In this document: in pieces, positions 38,878 through 49,142 of the stretch
Numbering within the stretch: the first letter of the stretch is position 1
How the letters are laid out: every line of letters begins with the position of its first letter
Source: Rhodopseudomonas boonkerdii
Lineage (GTDB): Bacteria > Pseudomonadota > Alphaproteobacteria > Rhizobiales > Xanthobacteraceae
Direction of reading: 5' to 3'
Assembly (NCBI RefSeq): GCF_021184025.1
Contig: NZ_CP036537.1
Coordinates: 2,108,001-2,172,000, forward strand
DNA: 64,000 nt
The notes under the pieces: generated by a model
What the model saw: the letters and a program-made list of their open reading frames with translations, nothing else
What the model was told of the DNA's origin: nothing
Databases searched by the model: none
Made by a program: the position numbers and the translations under genes

Positions 38878-40127
38878 TGTCCAAAACCGCCCATATCATT
38901 GGCGCCGGCGTGTCCGGCCTTGCCGCTGCTGTCAGTCTCAGCAATGCCGGTTACCAGGTCCACGTGCATGAGGCGACCCAGCAGGCCGGTGGCCGCTGCC
39001 GCTCCTATTTCGATGCGCAGACCGGACTCACCATCGACAACGGCAATCACCTCGTCCTGTCGGGCAACAGCCATGTCCTCAACTATGCGAAGTCGATCGG
39101 CACCGAAGCTGGCCTCGTCGGCCCGGCGCGCGCCCTATTCGCCTTCGCCGATCTTACATCCGGCAAGCGCTGGCAGCTCGATCTCGGTGACGGCCGCATT
39201 CCGACCTGGCTGTTCGATGCATCGCGTCGCGTGCCCGATACGTCGGTCGGCGATTATTTCGCGCTGACGCCGCTGCTCTGGGCCGGCAATGACAAGCTCG
39301 TTGGCGACACCATCAAATGTGAAGGCGTGCTCTACGACCGCCTCGTGCAACCGCTGCTGCTCGCGGCACTGAATGTCGATCCGCCAGAAGGCTCTGCCGG
39401 TCTTGCCGGCGCCATCGTGCGCGAGACCTTGCTGGCGGGCGGGCAGGCGTGTCGCCCGTTGATTGCGCGCTCCGGCCTCAGCGACGTGCTGGTCGAACCC
39501 GCCGTCGAGATGCTGCGCAAGAAGGGTGCCGGCGTTCACTTCGGCCACGAGTTGCGCGGCTACACCATGGCCGGGGAGCGTGTCAGCGAATTGAAGTTCG
39601 GCGAGGGCGATGTGATCGCGCTCGGTGCCGAAGATGTGGTGATCATGGCCGTGCCGGCATGGTCGGCGAAGAACCTGCTTCCAGGCGTCAAGACGCCGAC
39701 GGAAATGCGCGCTATCGTCAATGCGCATTTTGCCTACGTGCCGCCCCCGGGCCAGGCGCCGCTGGTCGGTGTCGTCGGCGGCATCGTCGAATGGCTGTTC
39801 GCCTTCGACAATCGTTTCTCGATCACCATCAGCAATGGCGATCGTTTCGTGAATCTGCCGCGCGAACAGTTCGCGCAGCAGATCTGGGACGAGATCTGTC
39901 AGGTCTCGAACATCAAGGCGCCGTTGCCAAAATGGCAGATCGTGCGTGAGCGCCGCGCGACCTTTGCGGCGACGCCGGCGCAGAACGCCTTGCGCGCCGG
40001 AACCCGCACCGAATTCAAGAACCTGTTCCTTGCCGGTGATTGGACCGATACCGGCCTGCCGGCGACCATTGAAGGCTCGATCCGCTCCGGCGATCGTGCC
40101 GCCGATATGGCACTGGGGAAGATCTGA
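38877..40127 (+). CDS. hpnE: Squalene-associated FAD-dependent reductase HpnE
   Basis: A 416-residue flavoprotein of the amine-oxidase/desaturase fold that reduces hydroxysqualene to squalene. The dinucleotide-binding motif IIGAGVSGLAAAVSLSNAGYQVHVHEA is at residues 6-32, followed by GGRCRSYFDAQTGLTIDNGNHL, and the C-terminal FAD motif FLAGDWTDTGLPATIEGSIRSG closes the domain. Its ATG overlaps the hpnD stop. A 57-base gap separates it from shc, which is still likely to be in the same operon. Confidence 0.95.
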   Translation: MSKTAHIIGAGVSGLAAAVSLSNAGYQVHVHEATQQAGGRCRSYFDAQTGLTIDNGNHLVLSGNSHVLNYAKSIGTEAGLVGPARALFAFADLTSGKRWQLDLGDGRIPTWLFDASRRVPDTSVGDYFALTPLLWAGNDKLVGDTIKCEGVLYDRLVQPLLLAALNVDPPEGSAGLAGAIVRETLLAGGQACRPLIARSGLSDVLVEPAVEMLRKKGAGVHFGHELRGYTMAGERVSELKFGEGDVIALGAEDVVIMAVPAWSAKNLLPGVKTPTEMRAIVNAHFAYVPPPGQAPLVGVVGGIVEWLFAFDNRFSITISNGDRFVNLPREQFAQQIWDEICQVSNIKAPLPKWQIVRERRATFAATPAQNALRAGTRTEFKNLFLAGDWTDTGLPATIEGSIRSGDRAADMALGKI

Positions 40128-40184
40128 ACGGAAACACACTCAGTCGCCCAACGTTACGACGCGTACGGAGATCAATCGAACATC

Positions 40185-42146
40185 ATGGCCTCGACCACTT
40201 CTGAACTCACCATCGACAGGGCGAAGCTGGAAGGCAGCATCGCATCGGCCAAGAAGAGCCTGCTGGATTTCCAGCAGAGCGATGGTCACTGGGTGTTCGA
40301 GCTCGAAGCCGATGCCACCATTCCGGCGGAATATGTGCTGATGCGGCACTTCCTTGCGGAGCCGGTCGATGCGGAACTGGAAGCCAAGATCGCGAACTAT
40401 CTGCGCCGCATCCAGGGCGCGCATGGCGGCTGGCCGCTGGTGCATGACGGTCCGTTCGATATGAGCGCGACCGTGAAGGCCTATTTCGCGCTGAAGATGA
40501 TCGGTGACGACATCGACGCGCCGCATATGAAGCGGGCACGCGAGGCGGCGCTGGAGCGGGGAGGCGCCATCAACGCTAATGTCTTCACGCGTTTCCTGCT
40601 GTCGATGTTCGGCGTAACTACCTGGCGCAGCGTTCCCGTGCTGCCGGTCGAGATCATGCATCTGCCGGCGTGGTTTCCGTTCCACCTCAACAAGATGTCC
40701 TATTGGGCGCGCACCACCGTCGTCACTTTGATCGTGCTGGCGGCCAAGAAGGCGCGGGCCAAGAATCCGAAGGGCGTCGGCATCGACGAACTGTTCCTGC
40801 AGGATCCGCGCACGATCGGCACGCTGGCCCGCGCGCCGCATCAGAATCGCGGCTGGTTCGCGTTCTTCACTGCTATCGACAAGCTGCTGCGTGCTGCCGA
40901 ACCTTATTTTCCGAAGAAGTTTCGCCAGAGCGCCATCGATAAGGCTGTCGCCTTCTTCGAGGAGCGGCTGAACGGCGAGGATGGCATCGGCGCCATTTTC
41001 CCGCCGATGGCCAATGCCGTCATGGTCTATGACGTTCTCGGCTATCCCGAGGATTATCCGCCGCGCGCCGTCCAGCGCCGCGGTATCGACAAGCTGCTCG
41101 TCATCCACGAGCATGAAGCCTATTGCCAGCCCTGCGTTTCGCCGGTGTGGGATACCGCGCTGACGGCCCATGCGATGCTGGAGACTGGCGGCGAGGATAC
41201 GTTCGCGCAGGCCAAGCGCGGCCTCGACTGGCTGGTGCCGCGGCAGGAACTCGAAGTGAAGGGGGACTGGGCGGACAAGCGTCCGGACCTCCGTCCGGGA
41301 GGCTGGGCGTTCCAGTACAACAACGCTCATTATCCCGATCTCGACGACACGGCCGTGGTCATGATGGCGATGGATCGTGCGCGCCGGCAGACCGGCACGA
41401 AGGATTACGATCAGGCGATCGATCGCGGCAAGGAGTGGATCCTTGGCATGCAGAGCAGCGACGGCGGCTTCGCGGCTTTCGACGTCGATAACCACTATCA
41501 CTACCTGAACAATATTCCGTTCTCCGATCACGGCGCTCTGCTCGATCCGCCGACCGAGGATGTGACCGCGCGCTGTGTCTCCATGCTGGCGCAGCTCGGG
41601 GATACGGTCGAGAGCTCGAAGCCGCTGGCGGATGCGGTTGCCTATCTCCGCCGCACCCAGCTTGCGGAGGGCTCGTGGTACGGCCGCTGGGGGCTCAATT
41701 ACATCTACGGCACCTGGTCGGTGCTGTGCGCGCTCAACATGGCCGGCGTGAACCATCAGGACCCGGCGATGCGCAAGGCTGTCGCCTGGCTCTATTCGAT
41801 CCAGAACGAGGACGGCGGCTGGGGCGAGGATGCGGTCAGCTACCGTCTCGACTACAAGGGCTTCGAGGGGGCCCCGTCCACAGCCTCGCAATCGGCATGG
41901 GCTTTGCTTGCATTGATGGCGGCTGGAGAAGCCGACAATCCGGCGGTGGAACGCGGAATGCGATACTTAATGGCCACACAGAACGAAAAAGGGTTGTGGG
42001 ACGAGGCCCGATACACCGCCACCGGCTTCCCGCGCGTATTTTATCTGCGATATCATGGCTACTCAAAATTCTTTCCGCTCTGGGCGTTGGCGCGGTTCCG
42101 GAATTTGCAGAGCACCAACAGCAGGACGGTCGGAGTCGGAATGTGA
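40185..42146 (+). CDS. shc: Squalene-hopene cyclase
   Basis: A 653-residue class II terpene cyclase that folds squalene into the pentacyclic hopene. The protonating motif DLDDTA is at residues 385-390, with Asp387 and Asp388 in the place of the catalytic DxDD aspartates. Several QW repeats appear, including QSSDGGFAAFD and QNEDGGWGED, and an N-terminal FQQSDGHWVFEL. The protein binds the cytoplasmic membrane as a monotopic dimer in known relatives. The stop overlaps the GTG start of hpnG, so translation is coupled. Confidence 0.97.
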   Translation: MASTTSELTIDRAKLEGSIASAKKSLLDFQQSDGHWVFELEADATIPAEYVLMRHFLAEPVDAELEAKIANYLRRIQGAHGGWPLVHDGPFDMSATVKAYFALKMIGDDIDAPHMKRAREAALERGGAINANVFTRFLLSMFGVTTWRSVPVLPVEIMHLPAWFPFHLNKMSYWARTTVVTLIVLAAKKARAKNPKGVGIDELFLQDPRTIGTLARAPHQNRGWFAFFTAIDKLLRAAEPYFPKKFRQSAIDKAVAFFEERLNGEDGIGAIFPPMANAVMVYDVLGYPEDYPPRAVQRRGIDKLLVIHEHEAYCQPCVSPVWDTALTAHAMLETGGEDTFAQAKRGLDWLVPRQELEVKGDWADKRPDLRPGGWAFQYNNAHYPDLDDTAVVMMAMDRARRQTGTKDYDQAIDRGKEWILGMQSSDGGFAAFDVDNHYHYLNNIPFSDHGALLDPPTEDVTARCVSMLAQLGDTVESSKPLADAVAYLRRTQLAEGSWYGRWGLNYIYGTWSVLCALNMAGVNHQDPAMRKAVAWLYSIQNEDGGWGEDAVSYRLDYKGFEGAPSTASQSAWALLALMAAGEADNPAVERGMRYLMATQNEKGLWDEARYTATGFPRVFYLRYHGYSKFFPLWALARFRNLQSTNSRTVGVGM

Positions 42147-42889
42147 TCTTGGGTGATGGGGGCATTTCCGCTGCGGCGACGTCGTCCGCGATGATGTCGG
42201 CCGATCCGCGGCCGGTATTGATCGTGACGGGGCTGGTCCAGGAAGCGAAGATCGCGGCCGGGCCCGGGATGACGGTCATCTGCTCGTCCAGCGATCCGGT
42301 TCAGCTCCGTAGCCTGCTCGCCGATATCGATCCCCTCAGCGTTCGAGGCGTCATCTCCTTCGGTGTCGCCGGTGGCCTCGATCCCGCCCTCACGACGGGC
42401 ACCGTCGTTCTGGCCACTGAGGTGGTCGCCGCCGGTCAGGTCTGGCCGGCGTCCGAACAGCTCAGCGCCGAGCTTCTGGCAGGTTCCGGCGTTGGCAATC
42501 AGAAGGTTGTGCGCGGCGGTCTGGTCGGCGTCGAGAAGGTCGTCACCGGGCAGGCCGGCAAGGCCGCCTTGCGGTCGGAATTCGGCGCCTCGGCCGTCGA
42601 TATGGAAAGCCATATCGCCGCTGAATTCGCGGCGCTGGCCGGTTTGCCCTTTGCCGCTCTGCGTGTGGTCAGCGACCCCGCGACCCGCGCGCTCCCGGAG
42701 ATTGCCACCACCGCCATCAAGCCGAATGGCGATGTCGATCTGCGCAAGGTTCTGCGCGGCATCGCTCGTAATCCGCTGGTGATCCGCGCGCTGGTCTCGA
42801 CCGGCCGCGACTTCAACCGTGCGCTGCGCAGCCTGAAGGATTGCCGTAGCTATTTGCTGAGCAGGATTGGTCTGGCGGCGGAAGCGTAA
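42143..42889 (+). CDS. hpnG: Hopanoid nucleosidase HpnG
   Basis: A 248-residue purine-nucleoside-phosphorylase-fold protein that removes adenine from adenosylhopane, giving ribosylhopane. Typical features are GVISFGVAGGLDPALTTG and AVDMESHIAAEFA, which bind the nucleoside and phosphate or water. The start is GTG 42143, overlapping the shc stop; ATG 42191 is an alternative if the N terminus is shorter. It is the last gene of the plus-strand operon and faces hpnH, which acts one step earlier, on the other strand. Confidence 0.9.
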   Translation: MILGDGGISAAATSSAMMSADPRPVLIVTGLVQEAKIAAGPGMTVICSSSDPVQLRSLLADIDPLSVRGVISFGVAGGLDPALTTGTVVLATEVVAAGQVWPASEQLSAELLAGSGVGNQKVVRGGLVGVEKVVTGQAGKAALRSEFGASAVDMESHIAAEFAALAGLPFAALRVVSDPATRALPEIATTAIKPNGDVDLRKVLRGIARNPLVIRALVSTGRDFNRALRSLKDCRSYLLSRIGLAAEA

Positions 42890-42893
42890 TCTC

Positions 42894-43006
42894 AGTCCCT
42901 CATGGTGAGGAGGCGCACAGCGCCGTCTCGAACCATGAGATGGCTTGGCTCGGAGTTCTGCGGCCATCCTTCGAGACGCCGCTACGCGGCTCCTCAGGAT
43001 GAGGGT
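42894..43006 (+). repeat. Dispersed repeat, family B, copy 3
   Basis: Closely similar to copy 1 at 31947-32053 and in the same orientation, starting ctcatggtgaggaggcgcac and ending cctcaggatgag. It lies between the hpnG stop and a terminator. The two direct copies bracket eutC to hpnG. Confidence 0.85.
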
Positions 43007-43026
43007 GGAGCAGGGGCAACCCCAAC

Positions 43027-43057
43027 AAAAAGGGCGAGATCTGAATCGCGCCCTTTT
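43027..43057. terminator. Shared bidirectional terminator between hpnG and hpnH
   Basis: The arm aaaaagggcg pairs with cgcccttttg around an eleven-base loop, with A and T runs at either end. It would stop both the plus-strand hpn operon and the minus-strand ispH-hpnH transcript. Confidence 0.8.
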
Positions 43058-43080
43058 GCTGTCCGTATATGAAAAGCGCC

Positions 43081-44256
<1,176 letters not shown>

Positions 44257-44296
44257 TACAGTTTTCTTTCTGGGCATCTTCACTAAAGAAGGTTGA

Positions 44297-45244
44297 TCAA
44301 ACCGCGGTCAGTTCAGCGGGTAGTCGAAATTCAATCGTCTCTTCGCGTCCTGGCAGAACCGATACCGAAACCGGCCCGATGCGCCGCAGGGTTTCAATCA
44401 CGTCGTCTACAAGCACTTCTGGCGCCGAAGCGCCAGCCGTTATGCCGACAGTCCGCGCGCCCCTTAACCATTCGGGGTTCAGCTCGCTGCCATCGGCGAT
44501 GAGGTAGCTCGCGACACCGACTTCCGTTCCAATCTCTCGGAGTCGGTTGGAATTGGAACTGTTGGCCGCCCCCACGACCAGGATCACGTCCACGAGCCGG
44601 CTGAGGTCTCTTACCGCAGATTGGCGGTTTTGTGTCGCATAGCAGATATCGCGGGTGTCCGGGCCCTGAATATCGCTGAATTTCGCCTGTAACGCGGAAA
44701 TGATGTCCCGTGTGTCATCTACGCTCAACGTCGTTTGCGTGATGTAGGCGACCGGTTCGTCCACGGGAATCGTCAGCGCGGCCACATCGGCGATGCTCTG
44801 GACGATATGAATAGGGCCGGGAACCTGTCCTATAGTACCGTCGACTTCCGGATGCCCCGCATGGCCGATGAGAATGACCGTTCGGCCCTTGGCGACGTAG
44901 CGCTTTCCTTGGTTATGGACCTTGGCGACGAGCGGGCAGGTGGCGTCCAGAACCGGCAAGCCGCGGGCCTCGGCTTCTTCCTCGACGGTGCGGGCGACGC
45001 CGTGGGCGCTGAAGACCGTCATGGCGTGGTCAGGTACCTCTGAGAGTTCCTCGACGAAAATAGCGCCCTTCGATTTCAACGTTTCGACGACATGCCTATT
45101 GTGCACGATCTCGTGTCGCACATACACCGGCGCGCCATAGCGCTCGAGCGCTCGCTCCACGATCTCGATGGCTCGCACGACGCCTGCACAGAATCCGCGC
45201 GGCTGGGCCAAATAGATCTCCAAGGGGCGGGGGCGATCAAGCAC
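44297..45244 (-). CDS. ispH: 4-hydroxy-3-methylbut-2-enyl diphosphate reductase IspH
   Basis: A 315-residue iron-sulfur enzyme that makes IPP and DMAPP in the last step of the MEP pathway. The three cluster cysteines are in [33 protein letters not shown] and [10 protein letters not shown], and substrate residues appear in [11 protein letters not shown] and TTLSVDDT. The start at 45244 is GTG ([14 protein letters not shown]); no strong ribosome site precedes it, and TTG codons just inside are possible. Placed directly before hpnH, it couples isoprenoid supply with hopanoid synthesis. Whether this is the sole ispH in the genome is unknown. Confidence 0.95.
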   Translation of the reverse strand: MLDRPRPLEIYLAQPRGFCAGVVRAIEIVERALERYGAPVYVRHEIVHNRHVVETLKSKGAIFVEELSEVPDHAMTVFSAHGVARTVEEEAEARGLPVLDATCPLVAKVHNQGKRYVAKGRTVILIGHAGHPEVDGTIGQVPGPIHIVQSIADVAALTIPVDEPVAYITQTTLSVDDTRDIISALQAKFSDIQGPDTRDICYATQNRQSAVRDLSRLVDVILVVGAANSSNSNRLREIGTEVGVASYLIADGSELNPEWLRGARTVGITAGASAPEVLVDDVIETLRRIGPVSVSVLPGREETIEFRLPAELTAV

Positions 45245-45649
45245 GAGAGACAGAGTCCATCACGAATTCCGACAAACAATAATTGTGTACCATAATCAGG
45301 GACATATCCAGCCCGGCCAAGTATTTGAGCCGTTCTGTGTGACAAAAATCACTCAGTATGCAACACCCGGCGGGAACAGGGTTCCTGAACGCGGGTTAAG
45401 GCTTAAACCTTTACGATATCTCGGATTTAGGCCAAAGAATGCTGCGAAATTTCAACAGTTCGTCACTTTACCCCGCGCGTTGACCCCGATAACAGGACGT
45501 CGCAGCTCTCAATCAATTCCACCTCACGTTTTGTGCCATCGCGTCACGTTGCTGATAGCGCATCCGTTCGGCTACGAAGCCATCCTTTGCGGAACCCACC
45601 GAAGCGCGCCGCATTCATTGCGAGCCCCGTCCAGATAGAAAGATAAAGC
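45245..45649. other. Divergent promoter region of ispH-hpnH and hpnN
   Basis: About 405 bases, AT-richer than the genes, with no open frame of family resemblance. GGAAC and its complement GTTCC lie three bases apart at 45373-45385; GGAAC-N16-GGTT on the plus strand is one mismatch from the EcfG consensus. Other promoter elements are not recognisable. Confidence 0.6.
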
Positions 45650-48238
45650 GTGCTGACAAAAGTCGTCGTCTCGATCGTGAATTTCTGCACCCGATTCGCG
45701 CTTCCGGTGGTGATTGTCGGTGTGCTGCTCTCGATCGCGTCCGCCTGGTATTCGGCCAAGAATTTCTCGATCAACACCGACATCAATAAGCTGATCTCGC
45801 CGAATCTGGACTGGCGTCAGCGCGACATGGCCTTCGACAAGGCATTCGATCAGGAGCGCCTGATCATTGCCGTTGTCGAGGCGCCGACGCCGGAATTCGC
45901 CAATGCAGCGGCGAATGCTCTTGAGAAAAAGCTCGCTCCCAACAAGAAGAACTTCGATTCCGTTCGCCGTCTCGACGGCGGCGAGTTCTTCGAGAAGAAC
46001 GGCCTGTTGTTCCTGCCCACCAAGGAAGTGCAGGGGCTGACCGGTCAGTTCGAACAGGCTGCGCCGCTGCTCGAAATCATGGCCGGCGATCCCAGCATCC
46101 GGGGCCTCACCGGCGCACTCGAAACCGGTCTCATGGGCATTCGCCGCGGCCAGCTCCAACTCGACAGCGCAGCCGGCACATTCGACACGGTCGCCGCGAC
46201 GATCGAAGACGTCCTGAAGAACGGTAAGGGCACGTTCTCCTGGCGTGGCCTCGTCAGCGACAAGCCGCTGACTGATTCTGACAAGCGCGCCTTCATCGAG
46301 GCGAAGCCGGTGCTCGATTTCGCGGCGCTGGAGCCCGGCAAGGATGCAACCGACGCCATCCGTCAGGCTGCCGTCGATCTGAACATCGCGGGAGAATACG
46401 GCGCGCGGGTGCGTCTTACCGGTCCGGTTCCGATCGCCAATGAGGAATTCTCCACCGTACAGGACGGCGCGGTGCTCAATGGCGTCGTTACCGTCCTGCT
46501 GGTGCTTGGTATCCTCTGGCTGGCGCTGCATTCGGCAAAGATCATCGGTGCGGTGTTCGTCAACCTGTTCGTCGGTCTCGCCATCACCACAGCCCTTGGC
46601 CTGATGATGGTGGGCTCGCTGAACCTTTTATCGATTGCGTTCGCCGTTCTATTCGTCGGTCTCGGCGTTGATTTCGGCATTCAGTTCAGTGTCCGCTACC
46701 GCTCCGAGCGCTACAAGAAGGATGATCTCCGCGGAGCTCTAGCCAGCGCGGCCAATTATTGTGCCGTGCCGTTGTCGCTGGCCGCCTTCGCCACCGCCGC
46801 AGGCTTCCTTTCCTTTTTGCCGACCGACTACAAAGGTGTATCCGAACTCGGCAAGATCGCCGGTCTCGGCATGATGATCGCATTCATCACCAGCATCACC
46901 ATGCTCCCGGCGCTGCTCGATCTTCTGAATCCCGCCGGCGAGAAAGAGCCTGTCGGTTACGCCTTCCTCGCGCCAGTCGATCGTTTCCTCGAGGAGAAGC
47001 GCTACTGGATCATTGGCGGCACGCTAGCCGTGACCCTTGCGGGCCTGCCCCTGCTGGCCCACCTGCGTTTCGATTTCAATCCAATCAATCTGCGCAATCC
47101 GCATGTCGAATCGATCGCCACGTTCCTCGATCTGCGCCGCGACCCCAACACCGGCGCGAACGCCGTGAATGTGATGGCGCCCAACGAAGCTGGTGCGAAA
47201 CAGGTTGAAGAGCGTCTGTCCAAGCTGCCGGAAGTCGCGCGTACGATTTCACTCGACAGTTTCGTACCGCAAGATCAGCCGGCCAAGCTTGCCGCCATTC
47301 AGGCTGGCGCAAAGGTGCTGGAGCCTGCGCTCAATCCGGAGTCTGTCGATCAGGCGCCGACCGATGCTGAGAATGTGACCGCGCTCAAGGATTCGGCTGC
47401 AAGCCTGCGCAAGCTCGCAGGCAATCAGACCGGCCCTGGCGCGGTCGCTGCCAGACGGCTCGCGGATGCGCTTGCCAAGACCGCCGATGCCAGCGAGGCC
47501 GTGCGCAATCAGGTGCAGGCGACCTTTGTCGTGCCCCTGAAGATCGCTCTCGCGCAGCTTCGCAATCTCATGCAGGCAGCGCCGGTCACTCTCGACAATC
47601 TGCCGCCCCAACTCGTGAACTCCTGGAAGACCAAGGATGGCCAGATTCGCGTCGAGGCGCAGCCGAGCGGTGATCCCAACGACAATGATACGCTCCGCAA
47701 ATTCGCCGATGCGGTGCTGAAGTCTGAGCCGCTCGCTGTCGGCGGTCCGGTCTCTATCCTCAAGTCGGGCGATACGATCGTGACCGCCTTCATTCACGCC
47801 GGTTTCTGGGCATTGATCACAATTTCGCTGCTGCTATGGCTGGCGCTGCGTCGCTTCGTCGATGTACTCCTCACCATCGTTCCGCTGTTGGTCGCGGGCG
47901 CCGTGACGCTGGAAATATGCGTGCTGATCGGGCTGCCGCTCAACTTTGCCAACATTATCGCGCTGCCGTTGCTGCTGGGTGTCGGTGTGGCGTTCAAGAT
48001 CTACTATGTCGTCGCCTGGCGCGCGGGCCATAAAAACCTGCTGCAGTCGTCGCTGACGCGCGCTATCTTCTTCAGCGCGCTGGCAACGGCCACGGCCTTC
48101 GGCAGTCTCTGGCTGTCGAATCATCCGGGGACGGCGAGCATGGGCAAGCTGCTGGCGATGTCCTTCGTGGTGACGTTAGCGGCGGTGCTGCTGTTCCAGC
48201 CGGCCCTGATGGGCAAGCCGCGCGAAATCGACCGGTGA
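45650..48238 (+). CDS. hpnN: Hopanoid-associated RND transporter HpnN
   Basis: An 862-residue MMPL/RND transporter that moves hopanoids from the inner to the outer membrane. It starts at GTG 45650 with FCTRFALPVVIVGVLLSIASAWYSAKNFSINTDINKLISPNLDWRQRD, a stretch characteristic of HpnN. Two sterol-sensing-like bundles contain GLGVDFGIQFSVRYRSE and LLGVGVAFKIYYVVAWR, separated and preceded by periplasmic domains of roughly 220 residues. The name rests on N-terminal and motif resemblance plus position. The stop codon lies in a 14-base tandem duplication. A perfect hairpin terminator follows. Confidence 0.93.
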   Translation: MLTKVVVSIVNFCTRFALPVVIVGVLLSIASAWYSAKNFSINTDINKLISPNLDWRQRDMAFDKAFDQERLIIAVVEAPTPEFANAAANALEKKLAPNKKNFDSVRRLDGGEFFEKNGLLFLPTKEVQGLTGQFEQAAPLLEIMAGDPSIRGLTGALETGLMGIRRGQLQLDSAAGTFDTVAATIEDVLKNGKGTFSWRGLVSDKPLTDSDKRAFIEAKPVLDFAALEPGKDATDAIRQAAVDLNIAGEYGARVRLTGPVPIANEEFSTVQDGAVLNGVVTVLLVLGILWLALHSAKIIGAVFVNLFVGLAITTALGLMMVGSLNLLSIAFAVLFVGLGVDFGIQFSVRYRSERYKKDDLRGALASAANYCAVPLSLAAFATAAGFLSFLPTDYKGVSELGKIAGLGMMIAFITSITMLPALLDLLNPAGEKEPVGYAFLAPVDRFLEEKRYWIIGGTLAVTLAGLPLLAHLRFDFNPINLRNPHVESIATFLDLRRDPNTGANAVNVMAPNEAGAKQVEERLSKLPEVARTISLDSFVPQDQPAKLAAIQAGAKVLEPALNPESVDQAPTDAENVTALKDSAASLRKLAGNQTGPGAVAARRLADALAKTADASEAVRNQVQATFVVPLKIALAQLRNLMQAAPVTLDNLPPQLVNSWKTKDGQIRVEAQPSGDPNDNDTLRKFADAVLKSEPLAVGGPVSILKSGDTIVTAFIHAGFWALITISLLLWLALRRFVDVLLTIVPLLVAGAVTLEICVLIGLPLNFANIIALPLLLGVGVAFKIYYVVAWRAGHKNLLQSSLTRAIFFSALATATAFGSLWLSNHPGTASMGKLLAMSFVVTLAAVLLFQPALMGKPREIDR

Positions 48239-48258
48239 CAATGAACCGGTGACAATGA
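48231..48258. repeat. 14-base tandem duplication at the hpnN stop
   Basis: The unit accggtgacaatga occurs twice head to tail, so a second copy of the stop-codon context follows the real one. It may be a replication slippage event. Confidence 0.85.
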
Positions 48259-48289
48259 AAAAAGGCGACCCGGATCGGGTCGCCTTTTT
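48259..48289. terminator. Perfect 14-bp bidirectional terminator
   Basis: aaaaaggcgacccg pairs without mismatch with cgggtcgccttttt around a three-base loop. It serves hpnN on the plus strand and the DUF2147 gene on the minus strand. Confidence 0.9.
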
Positions 48290-48310
48290 GCCTGCAACAG
48301 GCTTTGTTGA

Positions 48311-49027
48311 CTAATGCGTCGCCTTGTTGATTTCAGGCAGCAGGCAGATGTCGCCGATATCTGCACCCGGCTGCGGCGCACCGGCCACGGGCGCTAGTGC
48401 CGGCTTCTGGCCAGCCGGTGCCTTGGCGCCGGTGGTCGGAGCGGGCGTGGTCTTGGCCATCGTATTGCTGCCCGGCGCAGGTGCCGGGGCCATCTTGCCG
48501 CCGGGAGCAGGCGCACCCTTGGCGCCGGCTGCAACGGCATTCTTCGCGGTGGCGTTCGAGGGGCTTGAGGGGATCGGCGGACCGACGCGGGTCCAGGTCT
48601 GGCCGCCGCACAGGAAGCCGAGCACACAGCCTTCGACCTCAAGCTCGTTCGTGGTGTCGCCGAGCTTGATGCTGGACTTGTAGAATTTTCCGTCCTTGGC
48701 ATTGTAGATCTGGCCCGACCACTTGTCTTTCGCCGCGTTCGGCTTCATGTCGAGAATCATTGCGTGAGCAAGCGTCGGACGGGATTTCTTGGTTGCATCC
48801 GGATTATTCTTGTCCGTCATCCCCGGGGTCTTTTCCCAAGAGATGGCGCCCCACATGCTGCCGCCGCACTCAGCGATGCGCACATGCGCCACGCCGTCCT
48901 CGACCTGCCAGTCGCCGGTCGGATCGGCGGCAAATGCAGGAGCCAGCCCTGCCGAAAACAGGCCTGCTGAAAAAAGGATTCCGCAATATGTAAGGGGGCG
49001 CGTAGAAATGCGTGGGCGCTGCAACAT
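48311..49027 (-). CDS. DUF2147 exported protein with Ala/Pro-rich tail
   Basis: A 238-residue exported protein of the DUF2147 family, with unknown function. The start at 49027 opens a signal peptide (RPLTYCGILFSAGLFSAGLAPAFA). The conserved core is DPTGDWQVEDGVAHVRIAECGGSMWGAISWEKTPG, then KDKWSGQIYNAKDGKFYKSSIKLGDTTNELEVEGCVLGFLCGGQTWTRV, the family pattern of a beta-barrel calycin-like domain. The last 75 residues are rich in Ala, Pro, Gly and Lys and are probably disordered. Three or four cysteines are in the core. It lies between hpnN and hpnO on the opposite strand, so a link to hopanoid biology is only positional. Confidence 0.82.
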   Translation of the reverse strand: MLQRPRISTRPLTYCGILFSAGLFSAGLAPAFAADPTGDWQVEDGVAHVRIAECGGSMWGAISWEKTPGMTDKNNPDATKKSRPTLAHAMILDMKPNAAKDKWSGQIYNAKDGKFYKSSIKLGDTTNELEVEGCVLGFLCGGQTWTRVGPPIPSSPSNATAKNAVAAGAKGAPAPGGKMAPAPAPGSNTMAKTTPAPTTGAKAPAGQKPALAPVAGAPQPGADIGDICLLPEINKATH

Positions 49028-49142
49028 GTTCAGACCTATGCTTAAGTAGCGTTTCTCGGCGATCTGCGGTGTCTGAGAAGTCAAATCGCCGCATTTACGG
49101 TTTTCAGTTGACGAAGCGACCATCAACCGACGTATGTAACTC

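Noticed and set aside
40140..41891. 583-codon open frame on the minus strand
   Set aside because: Antisense to shc, which has all cyclase motifs.
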